Source: Candidatus Ryanbacteria bacterium RIFCSPLOWO2_12_FULL_47_9c (GTDB lineage: Bacteria; Patescibacteriota; Minisyncoccia; Ryanbacterales; GWA2-47-10b). From it: 20,536 nucleotides of DNA. This document shows positions 7,003-14,985 of this stretch, in pieces; position 1 is the first letter of the stretch; each line of letters begins with the position of its first letter. The notes beneath the pieces were generated by a model. That model worked only from the letters and a program-made list of their open reading frames with translations. It was not told where the DNA came from and searched no databases. The stretch is from positions 1 to 20,536 of the forward strand of contig MHOB01000014.1 in assembly GCA_001821795.1 (NCBI GenBank), in the 5' to 3' direction. A program made the position numbers and the translations under genes.

Positions 7003-7314
7003 ATGTTTGCGGTCATCGAAACCGGCGGAAAGCAGTATATCGTCGGCGAAAACCAGAAACTTAAAATAGAAAAACTTCCGTTGAAAGCGGGAGAGCAAGT
7101 TGTGTTTGGCAAGGTTTTATTGCTCGCCGACGGCGAAAATATAAAAATCGGTAAGCCCTATCTTGAAGGAATTTCTGTAGAGGCAAGTCTTGTCGCACAG
7201 GGCAGAGGAAAAAAAATCCGCATTTTGCGCTATCACTCAAAAACACGCCGCCGCCGCCGCAAAGGCCACCGCCAGCCGTTTTCGGAAGTAGAGATCAAAT
7301 CAATTAATAAATAG
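7003..7314 (+). CDS. rplU: 50S ribosomal protein bL21
   Basis: 103 aa, the normal length for the family. The N-terminus MFAVIETGGKQYIV is diagnostic. The C-terminal half has the rRNA-binding basic stretch KIRILRYHSKTRRRRRKGHR followed by a short Q-P-F-S-E-V-E-I-K-S end. It starts 10 nt after rmuC. In most bacteria rplU is directly followed by rpmA (bL27); here it is followed by a terminator and converging recR, and rpmA lies about 7.7 kb away on the other strand. Confidence 0.96.
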   Translation: MFAVIETGGKQYIVGENQKLKIEKLPLKAGEQVVFGKVLLLADGENIKIGKPYLEGISVEASLVAQGRGKKIRILRYHSKTRRRRRKGHRQPFSEVEIKSINK

Positions 7315-7335
7315 CCCATACGGGGCTATTTATTT
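7306..7335. terminator. Bidirectional terminator shared by rplU (+) and recR (-)
   Basis: A 12-bp stem AATAAATAGCCC (7306-7317) / GGGCTATTTATT (7323-7334) with a 5-nt loop. The A/T-rich outer part gives a T-rich tail in both directions. The stem contains the rplU stop (TAG, 7312-7314) and the recR stop (TAA on the minus strand, 7330-7332), so one hairpin ends both converging transcripts within 20 nt. Confidence 0.8.
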
Positions 7336-7950
7336 CCTATTTTTTAGCGCATTTTTGAGGGTTTGAGGATCTGCAAATTCCATTTCGGTGCCGGTTGAAA
7401 TCCCACGCCCTAGTCGTGTTAGAGTAATCTTTTTTTCTTTTACAAACGGCTCAAGCACTCGCTCGATATAGAGTGCGGTTGCGTCTCCTTCGGTTGTGGC
7501 AGAAGTTGCAAGCACTATTTCAATCGGCTTTTCTGCGGTTTTTGTACGGCGCGCGAGCCGATCATAAAGAGCGCGGATTCTATCGGTCACGCGCGTTTTT
7601 TCGTTGAGGAGCGTAATGGTACCACCGAGCACATGATAAGCGTCCTGCCACAATCCGGTTTTACTGATCGTCTCTAGGTCTTGATCTTTTTCAACCACGA
7701 GAATTGCGGTGATCGTATTACCCGCACATTGATCACAGACGCTGTTGCTATTTTTCTTTTCAATCCCGCGAAAACATTCTGCGCAACGCGCTACCGTTCG
7801 TGCAAGTTCGCCAAGCGCGTCTGCAAATCCTTCGATAGTTTTTATATCCTCGTCGAGAAGCGTATAAACAAAACGTGATGCTTGCCGCGGCCCGATACCA
7901 GGAAGTCGCATAAAATACTCCACGAGTTTTTGTATGGGATTCGGATACAT
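7330..7950 (-). CDS. recR: Recombination protein RecR
   Basis: 206 aa, close to the family norm of about 200. The helix-hairpin-helix LPGIGPRQASRF (about 16-27) is followed by a four-Cys zinc finger (C56-x2-C59 and C72-x2-C75), a Toprim domain beginning AILVVEKDQDLE near residue 82, and the conserved C-terminal block GRGISTGTEMEFADPQTL. RecR works with RecO (and RecF) to load RecA on gapped DNA. The ATG lies 5 nt after the dnaB stop, so it is the last gene of a corA-cysS-dnaB-recR run. Confidence 0.96.
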   Translation of the reverse strand: MYPNPIQKLVEYFMRLPGIGPRQASRFVYTLLDEDIKTIEGFADALGELARTVARCAECFRGIEKKNSNSVCDQCAGNTITAILVVEKDQDLETISKTGLWQDAYHVLGGTITLLNEKTRVTDRIRALYDRLARRTKTAEKPIEIVLATSATTEGDATALYIERVLEPFVKEKKITLTRLGRGISTGTEMEFADPQTLKNALKNRK

Positions 7951-7955
7951 AGGGA

Positions 7956-9293
7956 TTACATAAAAGATTCATCTAATGTCGAGAAACTGACTTTTTCCGG
8001 ATTGAAATAAAGCTCTACTTTTCCCGTTGGCCCGTTTCTATGTTTTTCCACTAAAATTTCTGCGATGTTCGGCCGCGTTGTTTCCCGTTTCGCTTTGTCT
8101 TCACGATAAATAAACATAACCACGTCCGCGTCCTGTTCAATTGCTCCCGACTCACGGAGATCTGACAAGCGGGGGATCGGGGGATGCCGCTGTTCAACCG
8201 CGCGCGAGAGCTGTGAAAGCGCAAGTACGGGCACATCGAGCTCTCGCGCAAGATGTTTGAGCGAGCGGGAAATTTCGGTAATTTGTTGTACCATACTATC
8301 TGAATGTTGCCGCGGCTGCATCAACTGGAGATAATCGACAATGATCAGGCCCAGATCGGACTCTGATTTGAGCCGGCGCGCCATGGCGCGCATCTGAATC
8401 ACGGTAGCGGAAGCAGCGTCATCAATATAAATTGGAGCTTCGGCCAGACGGGCAAGCGCGTCATTAATTCTCTGAAAATCATTATTTGCTTCAGAAAGCC
8501 GTCCGGTCCGCAACTTCCAGAGGTCCACATGGGCTTCGGCGGCGATAAACCGATCCACAAGTTGCGGTGTTGACATTTCAAGACTAAAAATACCGACGGG
8601 GATTTTTTTCTCCACCGCCGCATGCCGGGCAATATCAAGGGCAAGTGCAGTTTTTCCAAACGATGGGCGCGCCGCGAGAACTACAAAGTCAGATTTCTGT
8701 AAACCCGAGAGCAGATTATCGAGTTTTTCAAAACCAGTCGGGATACCGCGAGTCGTACCCTTGCCTTTATGAAGCATATCAATTCGTTCCCATGCTTCGG
8801 AAAGCGCATCGCGAACTGGTGAAAATTTCTGGCGAAGAGAACTGTTTGAAACCCCAAACACCCGTTGCTCCGCCTCATCAAGCAACACCTCAACGTCTTG
8901 ATCTTCCTGATACCCAAGACCACCGATGTAATGGGCGGCACTAATAAGGTCGCGCAATACGCGCTTTTTATTAACCGTAGTCGCGTAATGTACGATATTT
9001 GCCGGGCTTGTCACGGAATTTACGAGAGATGCAAGATAACTCGCATTTCCAACGCGTTCCAAAAGCCCCTTTTCCCCCAAATATCCCTGAAGCGAAAGAA
9101 TATCGAGCGGCGCGTTTTTCTCAAAGAGATCAACCATCGCATTATAAATCAACGCATGTTCGGAAAAATAGAAATCATCGGGCGTTAAAATATCAACCAC
9201 CCGCGCGATTGCTCCGCGGTCGATCATAATTGAACCAAGGACGGCCATTTCCGCGTCTTTATTATGAGGAGGGATTTTCAGCGAATCAGCCAT
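7956..9293 (-). CDS. dnaB: Replicative DNA helicase DnaB
   Basis: 445 aa, full length. The N-terminal domain (about 1-110, starting PPHNKDAEMAVLGSIMID) mediates primase and loader contacts. A linker follows, then a RecA-like helicase core with Walker A ARPSFGKTA (208-216), SLEMS near 237-241, Walker B IIVDYLQLM (317-325), and the SLRESGAIEQDADVV block near 377-392. No intein is present. The AUG is buried in a perfect hairpin together with a TAGGAT Shine-Dalgarno (see 9290-9322). The gene lies 48 nt after cysS and 5 nt before recR. In many bacteria dnaB is next to rplI; here the two are about 3.6 kb apart in different transcripts. Confidence 0.97.
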   Translation of the reverse strand: MADSLKIPPHNKDAEMAVLGSIMIDRGAIARVVDILTPDDFYFSEHALIYNAMVDLFEKNAPLDILSLQGYLGEKGLLERVGNASYLASLVNSVTSPANIVHYATTVNKKRVLRDLISAAHYIGGLGYQEDQDVEVLLDEAEQRVFGVSNSSLRQKFSPVRDALSEAWERIDMLHKGKGTTRGIPTGFEKLDNLLSGLQKSDFVVLAARPSFGKTALALDIARHAAVEKKIPVGIFSLEMSTPQLVDRFIAAEAHVDLWKLRTGRLSEANNDFQRINDALARLAEAPIYIDDAASATVIQMRAMARRLKSESDLGLIIVDYLQLMQPRQHSDSMVQQITEISRSLKHLARELDVPVLALSQLSRAVEQRHPPIPRLSDLRESGAIEQDADVVMFIYREDKAKRETTRPNIAEILVEKHRNGPTGKVELYFNPEKVSFSTLDESFM

Positions 9294-9322
9294 GGAGATA
9301 TCCTACCCGGATATCTCCATGG
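9290..9322 (-). promoter_or_regulatory. Perfect 14-bp hairpin covering the dnaB start codon and ribosome site
   Basis: The arms CCATGGAGATATCC (9290-9303) and GGATATCTCCATGG (9309-9322) are exact reverse complements with a 5-nt loop. In the minus-strand mRNA the right arm contains the dnaB AUG (9293-9291). The AGGA Shine-Dalgarno, 7 nt before the AUG, sits at the loop/stem junction. The upstream arm carries its own ATG (9320-9318), which opens a 5-codon frame ending in TAG in the loop, 9 nt before the dnaB AUG. No T tract follows, so it is not a terminator. I infer control of dnaB translation or mRNA processing; a dyad DNA-binding site is an alternative. Confidence 0.65.
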
Positions 9323-9341
9323 TCCGCAATGCAAAAAGAGT

Positions 9342-10700
9342 CTATATCCTGTGTATCACGGGGCCGTCTTTCGTATCCTTTACGCGAAAGCCCTGCCTTG
9401 CGAGCAGGTCGCGGATTTCGTCAGCGGCACGCCACTCTTTCTTTTGTCGACAAGATTCCCGTTTCTTTACAAGAACAAGAATATTCCTCGGAATAGGGGA
9501 TCTGCGTCCAATTGAGAGCCCGAAGATATGGTCAGCCCAAAGAACAAACGATCTTGATACGGGCTTGCGGACAGCCGCGAAAAACGCCGCGAGCGCCCGT
9601 GGAGTATTAAGATCATCAAAAACAGCATCCTCAATGCGTTTTCGGAAATTATCTTCACCACGCTGCTTTTTTATAGGCAATGCCTGATAAAAACTTGCCA
9701 ATTTGAGACGCGCGCTACGCGCGCCCGCGAGCGCTTCCCAGCGAAACAAAAGAGGCTTGCGGTAATGAACGCCAAGCACCAAATACCGTAAATCAAGCGG
9801 GTCAAACCCGCGGTCTTTGAGTGTTTTCAGTGTTATGTTTGTTTCTGGCGAGGACTTTGCCATCTTTCCTTCCGCAAGAGTCAAGTGGGCGCAATGCATC
9901 CAAAACCTTGCAGATGGTTTCCCGGTCACTGCTTCTGACTGCGCAATCTCACAGGAATGATGCACTTGGATGTGATCAACCCCACCGCAGTGAATATCAA
10001 GTGTTGGTCCAAGATATTTCATGCTCATCGCTGAACACTCAATGTGCCAACCAGGAAATCCTATGCCCCACGGCGAGCGCCATTCCATCTGGCGGTGCGG
10101 ACCATGCGCAGGAGAAAACTTCCATAGTGCAAAGTCGGTCGGATTTCGTTTTTCCTTTAAAGCTACGCGTGCGCCCGATCGAATACCCCTGATATTTTTC
10201 GGGGCGAGCTTTCCGTAATCCGAAATGCGCGACGTGTCAAAGTAAATACCATCGGCTGTGCGATATACAAGCCCCTTTTTCTCGATTGCCTGAATGAGTT
10301 TTATCTGATCTTTGATATGAGCCGTTGCGCGCGTAAAGCGCTCGGGCGGCAAAATATTTAATGTTTTAATATCCTTTTTGAATTCCATTTCGAAGAAGCG
10401 CGCGATGTCTCGCGCGCTTCTTTTTTGAACACGGGCTTCTTTTTCAATTTTATCCTCTCCTTCGTCCGCGTCCGAAACTAAATGGCCAACATCGGTGATG
10501 TTCATAACGTGGCGTACTTGGTATCCTCTTGCCAAGAGAACTCGCTTTAAAATGTCCTCAAAGATAAAAGTTCGATAATTACCAATATGTTGCGATTTAT
10601 ACACAGTGGGCCCGCATGTATACATACGGATAACGTTATCCGGCCGCGCTGTAAATATCTGCTTCTTGCGCCTAAGCGTATTAAATAATTTCACAGCCAT
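9342..10700 (-). CDS. cysS: Cysteinyl-tRNA synthetase
   Basis: 452 aa from the chosen ATG; charges tRNA-Cys in the cytoplasm. Class Ia motifs: CGPTVYKSQHIGN (HIGH motif as HIGN, with the first zinc Cys just upstream), WHIECS (zinc Cys), HHSCEIAQSEA (zinc His and Glu; the family usually has HHENE), and KMAKS as the KMSKS loop. The frame is open 33 nt further upstream to a TTG. The ATG at 10700 is preferred because it overlaps the corA stop by 10 nt (ATGGCTGTGA), an arrangement that suggests translational coupling, and because the protein then begins with the usual VKLFNTL. Confidence 0.96.
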   Translation of the reverse strand: MAVKLFNTLRRKKQIFTARPDNVIRMYTCGPTVYKSQHIGNYRTFIFEDILKRVLLARGYQVRHVMNITDVGHLVSDADEGEDKIEKEARVQKRSARDIARFFEMEFKKDIKTLNILPPERFTRATAHIKDQIKLIQAIEKKGLVYRTADGIYFDTSRISDYGKLAPKNIRGIRSGARVALKEKRNPTDFALWKFSPAHGPHRQMEWRSPWGIGFPGWHIECSAMSMKYLGPTLDIHCGGVDHIQVHHSCEIAQSEAVTGKPSARFWMHCAHLTLAEGKMAKSSPETNITLKTLKDRGFDPLDLRYLVLGVHYRKPLLFRWEALAGARSARLKLASFYQALPIKKQRGEDNFRKRIEDAVFDDLNTPRALAAFFAAVRKPVSRSFVLWADHIFGLSIGRRSPIPRNILVLVKKRESCRQKKEWRAADEIRDLLARQGFRVKDTKDGPVIHRI

Positions 10701-11602
10701 CGCCTGTATTTGAAATATCGGTAAATCCCGCAAACGACCACAAGCATAAAACCGACAATGATCCAGAAACCGTTTTCCTCGTTCATGAAGGGAATATTAG
10801 TGAAATTCATGCCGTAAACAGTAGCAATCAACGTGGCTGGGAGAAATAGAGACGCCATTATCGTAAGAATTTTTGTGACGTCATTCGTATTCGCGGAAAC
10901 AAGCGATACATGTGTCTCATAGAGTATATCTAGAGTTTCCTGGAGATCCTCGACTTCGTTCCAAATTTGCGTGTACTCGCCCTTGATATCATTAAAATAG
11001 GGAACCGCGTCTTTCCCAAAAAACCGCCCGCCATGTTCCACGAGAGAATCAAGCACCGCCCGCTGGGGTTTGAGAGCCCGCCGGAAATTTAAGAGATCGC
11101 GTCTCACATCGGCGATACCGGTCAAAACCTTGTGTACTTTTTTATCGAATATATCCTCCTCAAGGTTTTTAATCCTTCCTTCGATTGCTTCAAGCTCTTT
11201 GAGTGACAGCAAGAAAAGTCTACTCACTATGGTATAGAGCAAATGACCCGAATTGCCTCCGAAGCTCCGTTCGCGGACGGCCTCATGGCCTGCCAGAAAT
11301 TGCTGAAAATCGTCCAGCTGGGGGATCGGGTCGTAATGGATAGTGACTAAATTATAAGGAAAAATGATAAAGTCAATTTCGCGGCTGAATGTCGCATTTG
11401 TCTTTTTATCAAAAACAGGGAAATGGAGAACAAGATAGAGATGATCCTCATACTCTTCAATCTTCGGACGATAAGTGGGAGTAACAAGCTCCTTTTGAAC
11501 AAGCGGATGTATTGGTTGCTTTCTCGCGAGTTCTTTCACTTCGTCCTCGGTCGGGTCTTCAAGATCCACCCAAGAAACATGGCGGGACGATACTTTATCC
11601 AT
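10691..11602 (-). CDS. corA: CorA family magnesium/divalent cation transporter
   Basis: 303 aa from the ATG chosen. A cytoplasmic alpha/beta N-terminal domain and long helices (EELEAIEGRIKNLEED-type segments) lead to two C-terminal transmembrane helices. TM1 ends in the signature YGMNF, the selectivity loop is followed by E-E-N-G-F, and TM2 is WIIVGFMLVVVCGIY; the tail is basic (RYFKYRRWL). CorA forms a homopentameric Mg2+ channel in the inner membrane. The frame is open back to a TTG at 11638, but that extension lies inside the promoter (-10 TACAAT at 11614-11609). The ATG at 11602 is the sensible start and gives an almost leaderless mRNA. The stop overlaps cysS. Confidence 0.93.
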   Translation of the reverse strand: MDKVSSRHVSWVDLEDPTEDEVKELARKQPIHPLVQKELVTPTYRPKIEEYEDHLYLVLHFPVFDKKTNATFSREIDFIIFPYNLVTIHYDPIPQLDDFQQFLAGHEAVRERSFGGNSGHLLYTIVSRLFLLSLKELEAIEGRIKNLEEDIFDKKVHKVLTGIADVRRDLLNFRRALKPQRAVLDSLVEHGGRFFGKDAVPYFNDIKGEYTQIWNEVEDLQETLDILYETHVSLVSANTNDVTKILTIMASLFLPATLIATVYGMNFTNIPFMNEENGFWIIVGFMLVVVCGIYRYFKYRRWL

Positions 11603-11608
11603 ATAGAT

Positions 11609-11638
11609 ATTGTACCAACATCTGTGACTTGCCGGCAA
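11609..11638 (-). promoter_or_regulatory. Promoter of corA (leaderless), -35 shared with ctpA
   Basis: On the minus strand, TTGCCG (11638-11633), an 18-nt spacer and TACAAT (11614-11609). Only 6 nt separate the -10 from the corA ATG, so transcription should begin at or within a base or two of the start codon, and there is no room for a ribosome site. The -35 lies in the palindrome TTGCCGGCAA, which also supplies the ctpA -35. Confidence 0.6.
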
Positions 11639-11657
11639 CCAAAAACTTTGCGATACT
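11629..11657 (+). promoter_or_regulatory. Promoter of ctpA-rplI-pyrG, -35 in the palindrome TTGCCGGCAA
   Basis: TTGCCG (11629-11634), a 17-nt spacer, and the -10-like GATACT (11652-11657). A GAGGA ribosome site follows, 6-7 nt before the ctpA ATG at 11669. The 10-bp perfect palindrome 11629-11638 supplies the -35 of both divergent promoters, so the two polymerases should compete, and a dimeric regulator bound there would act on both. Confidence 0.55.
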
Positions 11658-11668
11658 GAGGATTAGTT

Positions 11669-12886
11669 ATGAAGCCGAATAAGCGCTTTTTTATTATGGG
11701 GGCGGCACTCCTCGTGATTGCCGCAACATTTGTATCGGGCACATGGTTTGGATACTCTTCGCGACCAGAAATCGAACGAATTACTGGCGTGCTTCACAAG
11801 GAAATTCCTTCTGACATTAAAAATGCCAACGAAATTGATTTTGAACCATTCTGGAAGGCGTGGCGACTTGTAGAATCAAAACACGTGGGAGAAGAAGACA
11901 TAAACCGTGAAAAGCTTGTTTGGGGAGCAATACAAGGCATGGTTGCAAGTCTTGGTGACCCCTATACCGTCTTTTTGCCGCCCGTGGAGTTAAAAGATTT
12001 CGAAAGTGAGATAAAAGGGGAATTCTCCGGGATCGGAGCTGAAATTGGGATTAGAAAGGATATTCTTACTATTATCGCTCCTATTAAGGGATCACCCGCA
12101 GAAAAAAGCGGTCTTAAAGCGGGGGATAAAGTATTGAAAATCGACGACAAATTTACTAGCGAACTTACTCTTGATGAAGCCGTTCATCTTATCCGCGGTG
12201 AGCAAGATACCACCGTTTTACTGACTATCGCGCGCAACGACGACGACAAACCGCGGGAGGTTAAAGTCACGCGCAACGTGATTAAATTGCCCGCGATCAC
12301 AACTGGGAAAGAAAAAGACGATATCTTTCGGATCCAACTTCACAGCTTCACTCAAAAATCTGGGGATGATTTTGCGAACGCCGTCCGAGAATTTCTCCAA
12401 TCGGGATCAAAAAAACTTATTGTTGATCTTCGCAATAACCCTGGCGGTTTCTTAAATGAATCAATCGAGATTGCAAGCTGGTGGCTCCCAGAAGGTGAAA
12501 TAGTCACCCAGGAAGTATATAAAGATAGAGATCCAAACCTTTACAAAAGCTACGGGTTTGGCTCTCTCGAGGATATTCCGACGGTAATTCTCGTCAACCG
12601 CGGATCGGCTTCAGCGTCAGAAATTCTCGCGGGCGCTCTCAAAGAACATAAAAAAGCGGTGCTTATTGGAGAAAAAACGTTCGGAAAAGGATCAGTACAA
12701 GAACTTGAACCAATAACAGACGGCACGTCCCTTAAGGTGACCATCGCCAAATGGGTAACGCCAAACGGGATATCGATTTCAAAAGAGGGACTTATGCCCG
12801 ATATCGAAGTTAAAATTTCCGAGGATACAAAACCGGGAGAAGATCCGGTACTTAAGAAAGCAATAGAGTATTTAGAAGGCCTCTAA
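11669..12886 (+). CDS. ctpA: C-terminal processing peptidase, S41 family (CtpA/Prc-like)
   Basis: 405 aa. An N-terminal membrane anchor or signal (about 7-28, FFIMGAALLVIAATFVSG) leads to a helical cap, a PDZ domain (about 110-195, GIGAEIG...IKGSPAEKSGLKAGDKVLKI) and the S41 protease domain. The catalytic Ser is S315 in RGSASASE and the Lys is K340 in EKTFGKGSV, 25 residues apart as in Prc/CtpA. It cleaves C-terminal tails of exported or membrane proteins outside the cytoplasmic membrane. It is the first gene of a three-gene transcript: 8 nt separate it from rplI, and rplI overlaps pyrG. A GAGGA ribosome site precedes the ATG. Confidence 0.94.
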   Translation: MKPNKRFFIMGAALLVIAATFVSGTWFGYSSRPEIERITGVLHKEIPSDIKNANEIDFEPFWKAWRLVESKHVGEEDINREKLVWGAIQGMVASLGDPYTVFLPPVELKDFESEIKGEFSGIGAEIGIRKDILTIIAPIKGSPAEKSGLKAGDKVLKIDDKFTSELTLDEAVHLIRGEQDTTVLLTIARNDDDKPREVKVTRNVIKLPAITTGKEKDDIFRIQLHSFTQKSGDDFANAVREFLQSGSKKLIVDLRNNPGGFLNESIEIASWWLPEGEIVTQEVYKDRDPNLYKSYGFGSLEDIPTVILVNRGSASASEILAGALKEHKKAVLIGEKTFGKGSVQELEPITDGTSLKVTIAKWVTPNGISISKEGLMPDIEVKISEDTKPGEDPVLKKAIEYLEGL

Positions 12887-12894
12887 GAAATACT

Positions 12895-13338
12895 ATGAAA
12901 GTAATTCTTCTTCGCGATGTCCCGCGCCTCGGCCAACGAGGAGAACTTGTCGATGTTAAGAACGGATACGGCAGGAATTATCTGATCCGGCAGGGTTTGG
13001 CAAATCTTGCCGACCCAAACACCACAAAGACAATACACGCACTCAAAGAACAAAAAATACAGAAGTCACAAAAAGACAAGGACCTCGTCGCTTCTGTTCA
13101 AAAAGAACTCGTACAAGTCACGCTTCATTTTTCAAGAAAGGCAAACGAGAAAGGGCATCTCTTTGGGGCGGTTTCCCGTGAGGATATCGTGGACTCACTC
13201 CACAAAAAAGGGTTCTCGCTCATTTCGGAAAATTCTATTGACGCCTCCCCGCTCAAAACAATCGGGGAACATACAATATTAATCATACTCGGTGGACAAA
13301 AGATACCGATCCGCGTCATTATTCAAGAGATATTATGA
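12895..13338 (+). CDS. rplI: 50S ribosomal protein bL9
   Basis: 147 aa, a normal length. The N-terminal domain begins MKVILLRDVPRLGQRGE and continues VDVKNGYGRNYLIRQGLA, the conserved rRNA-binding block. A long charged helix (about 45-75) links to the C-terminal domain (KGHLFGAVSREDIVDSL). The stop overlaps the pyrG ATG by 4 nt (ATGA). bL9 is reported missing from several CPR lineages, so its intact presence here has some value for placing the organism. Confidence 0.95.
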   Translation: MKVILLRDVPRLGQRGELVDVKNGYGRNYLIRQGLANLADPNTTKTIHALKEQKIQKSQKDKDLVASVQKELVQVTLHFSRKANEKGHLFGAVSREDIVDSLHKKGFSLISENSIDASPLKTIGEHTILIILGGQKIPIRVIIQEIL

Positions 13339-14972
13339 GTAAGATTATTTTCATCACCGGGGGAGTCATGTCGGGTATTGGCAAGGGTGTAGCAACCGCA
13401 TCACTTGGTAAAATTCTTCAATCGTATGGATTTTCCGTATCGGCGATGAAGATTGACCCCTACGTCAACGTAGACGCAGGCACTATGAATCCCACCGAAC
13501 ACGGGGAAGTTTTTGTCACTGAAGATGGCCTCGAGTGCGACCAAGATATCGGCAATTACGAGCGTTTTCTTAATAAAAACCTTCACCGAGTGGACTACAT
13601 GACCACCGGCAGTATTTACCAGGCGCTTATCCAGAAAGAACGCAACTTAGAATTTGGTGGCAAGTGTGTTGAAGTGGTGCCGCACGTACCGGAAGAAGTC
13701 ATCTCGCGTATCCAAAAATCGCAACGCATCAACAAGGCAGATATCATGCTTGTCGAAATTGGCGGAACGATAGGGGAGTATCAGAATCTTTTATTTTTGG
13801 AAGCGGCGCGCATTCTGCGCCAGCGCCATCTCCACTATCCAAAAGACGTACTTTTTGTAATGGTAAGTTATCTTCCCATACCAGCCATGATCGGCGAGAT
13901 GAAAACAAAACCGACGCAATACGCAGTACGCTCGCTAAACTCGGCTGGAATCCAACCGGATATCATTCTCGCCCGTTCCGCACTACCCCTTGATAAAGTA
14001 AGAAAACAAAAACTTTCATTTGCGCTCAATCTTCATGAGGAAGATATTATTTCCGCTCCCGATATTAAATCGATATACGAGGTCCCGGTTAATTTTGAGA
14101 AAGATCAGCTCGGTGCAATCGTACTTAGAAAACTCGGCCTCAAGAAAAAGGAAACCGACCTCAAAGACTGGAAGCGCCTTGTCAAAACTATTCAGCGGCC
14201 TTCAAAACAACCGGTTAAAATCGGTGTTGTAGGCAAATATTTTGCCAGCGGCTCCTTCTCTCTTGCCGATTCATATATTTCCGTCATCGAATCGCTCAAA
14301 CACGCCTCTTGGTTCCATGGGCGCGAACCAGTTCTTTCTTGGCTCGATGTAGAAAAATACGAGAAGAGACCTACACTCTTAAAAGAACTCAAAGAATACG
14401 ACGGGATCGTGGTTCCAGGCGGATTTGGCACAAGGGGAGTTGAGGGTAAAATTCGCGTCATTGAATACTGCCGACGCGCAAAAATTCCGTATTTCGGGCT
14501 TTGTTATGGTATGCAACTGGCGGTCGTAGAATTTGCACGGCACGTGGCCAAAATGGACCGCGCCCATACTGAAGAGATCAACCCAAAAACCCCCTATCCG
14601 GTTATTCATATTCTGCCTGAACAAGAAAAATTGCTTTCATCAAAAAACTACGGCGGCTCGATGCGGCTCGGGCTTTATGATTGCGCGATAAAAGACGGCA
14701 CGATCGCTAAACGTTCTTATAAAACCGCTCGTATAAAAGAGCGCCACCGCCATCGCTACGAAGTAAATTCTAAATTTTTGCCACGTCTTGAAAAGAGGGG
14801 ACTGATTGTATCGGGGATAAACCCACAGCGCAAATTAGTTGAAATCATTGAACTTCGCGATCATCCATTTTTCGTCGGTGTCCAATTCCATCCCGAATTC
14901 CTCTCCCGCCCACTCAACCCCCACCCGCTTTTCCGTGAGTTTATCCGCGCGGCGATCAAAACGAAAAAATAA
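13335..14972 (+). CDS. pyrG: CTP synthase
   Basis: 545 aa, full length; converts UTP to CTP with ATP and glutamine. The amidoligase domain starts IFITGGVMSGIGKGVATASLG (P-loop) and contains KIDPYVNVDAGTMNPTEHGEVFVTEDG. The class I glutamine amidotransferase domain has the oxyanion segment VVPGGFG, nucleophile C390 in GLCYGMQ, the IKERHRHRYEVN block, and H519-P-E521 of the triad. The start overlaps the rplI stop; the gene converges on rpmA with 13 nt between the stops, and no clear terminator is seen there. Confidence 0.97.
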   Translation: MSKIIFITGGVMSGIGKGVATASLGKILQSYGFSVSAMKIDPYVNVDAGTMNPTEHGEVFVTEDGLECDQDIGNYERFLNKNLHRVDYMTTGSIYQALIQKERNLEFGGKCVEVVPHVPEEVISRIQKSQRINKADIMLVEIGGTIGEYQNLLFLEAARILRQRHLHYPKDVLFVMVSYLPIPAMIGEMKTKPTQYAVRSLNSAGIQPDIILARSALPLDKVRKQKLSFALNLHEEDIISAPDIKSIYEVPVNFEKDQLGAIVLRKLGLKKKETDLKDWKRLVKTIQRPSKQPVKIGVVGKYFASGSFSLADSYISVIESLKHASWFHGREPVLSWLDVEKYEKRPTLLKELKEYDGIVVPGGFGTRGVEGKIRVIEYCRRAKIPYFGLCYGMQLAVVEFARHVAKMDRAHTEEINPKTPYPVIHILPEQEKLLSSKNYGGSMRLGLYDCAIKDGTIAKRSYKTARIKERHRHRYEVNSKFLPRLEKRGLIVSGINPQRKLVEIIELRDHPFFVGVQFHPEFLSRPLNPHPLFREFIRAAIKTKK

Positions 14973-14985
14973 TCCACTAGTATTT

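Noticed and set aside
9292..9687. 131-codon + strand frame starting in the dnaB hairpin
   Set aside because: The ATG exists only because the hairpin is palindromic; the rest is antisense to the C-terminus of cysS and its product has no recognisable features.
10701..10733. Upstream TTG start for cysS
   Set aside because: The extension is not conserved-looking and lies in the corA coding end; the ATG at 10700 gives the usual N-terminus and a coupled overlap.
11603..11638. Upstream TTG start for corA
   Set aside because: The extension would span the -10 and -35 elements of the likely promoter.
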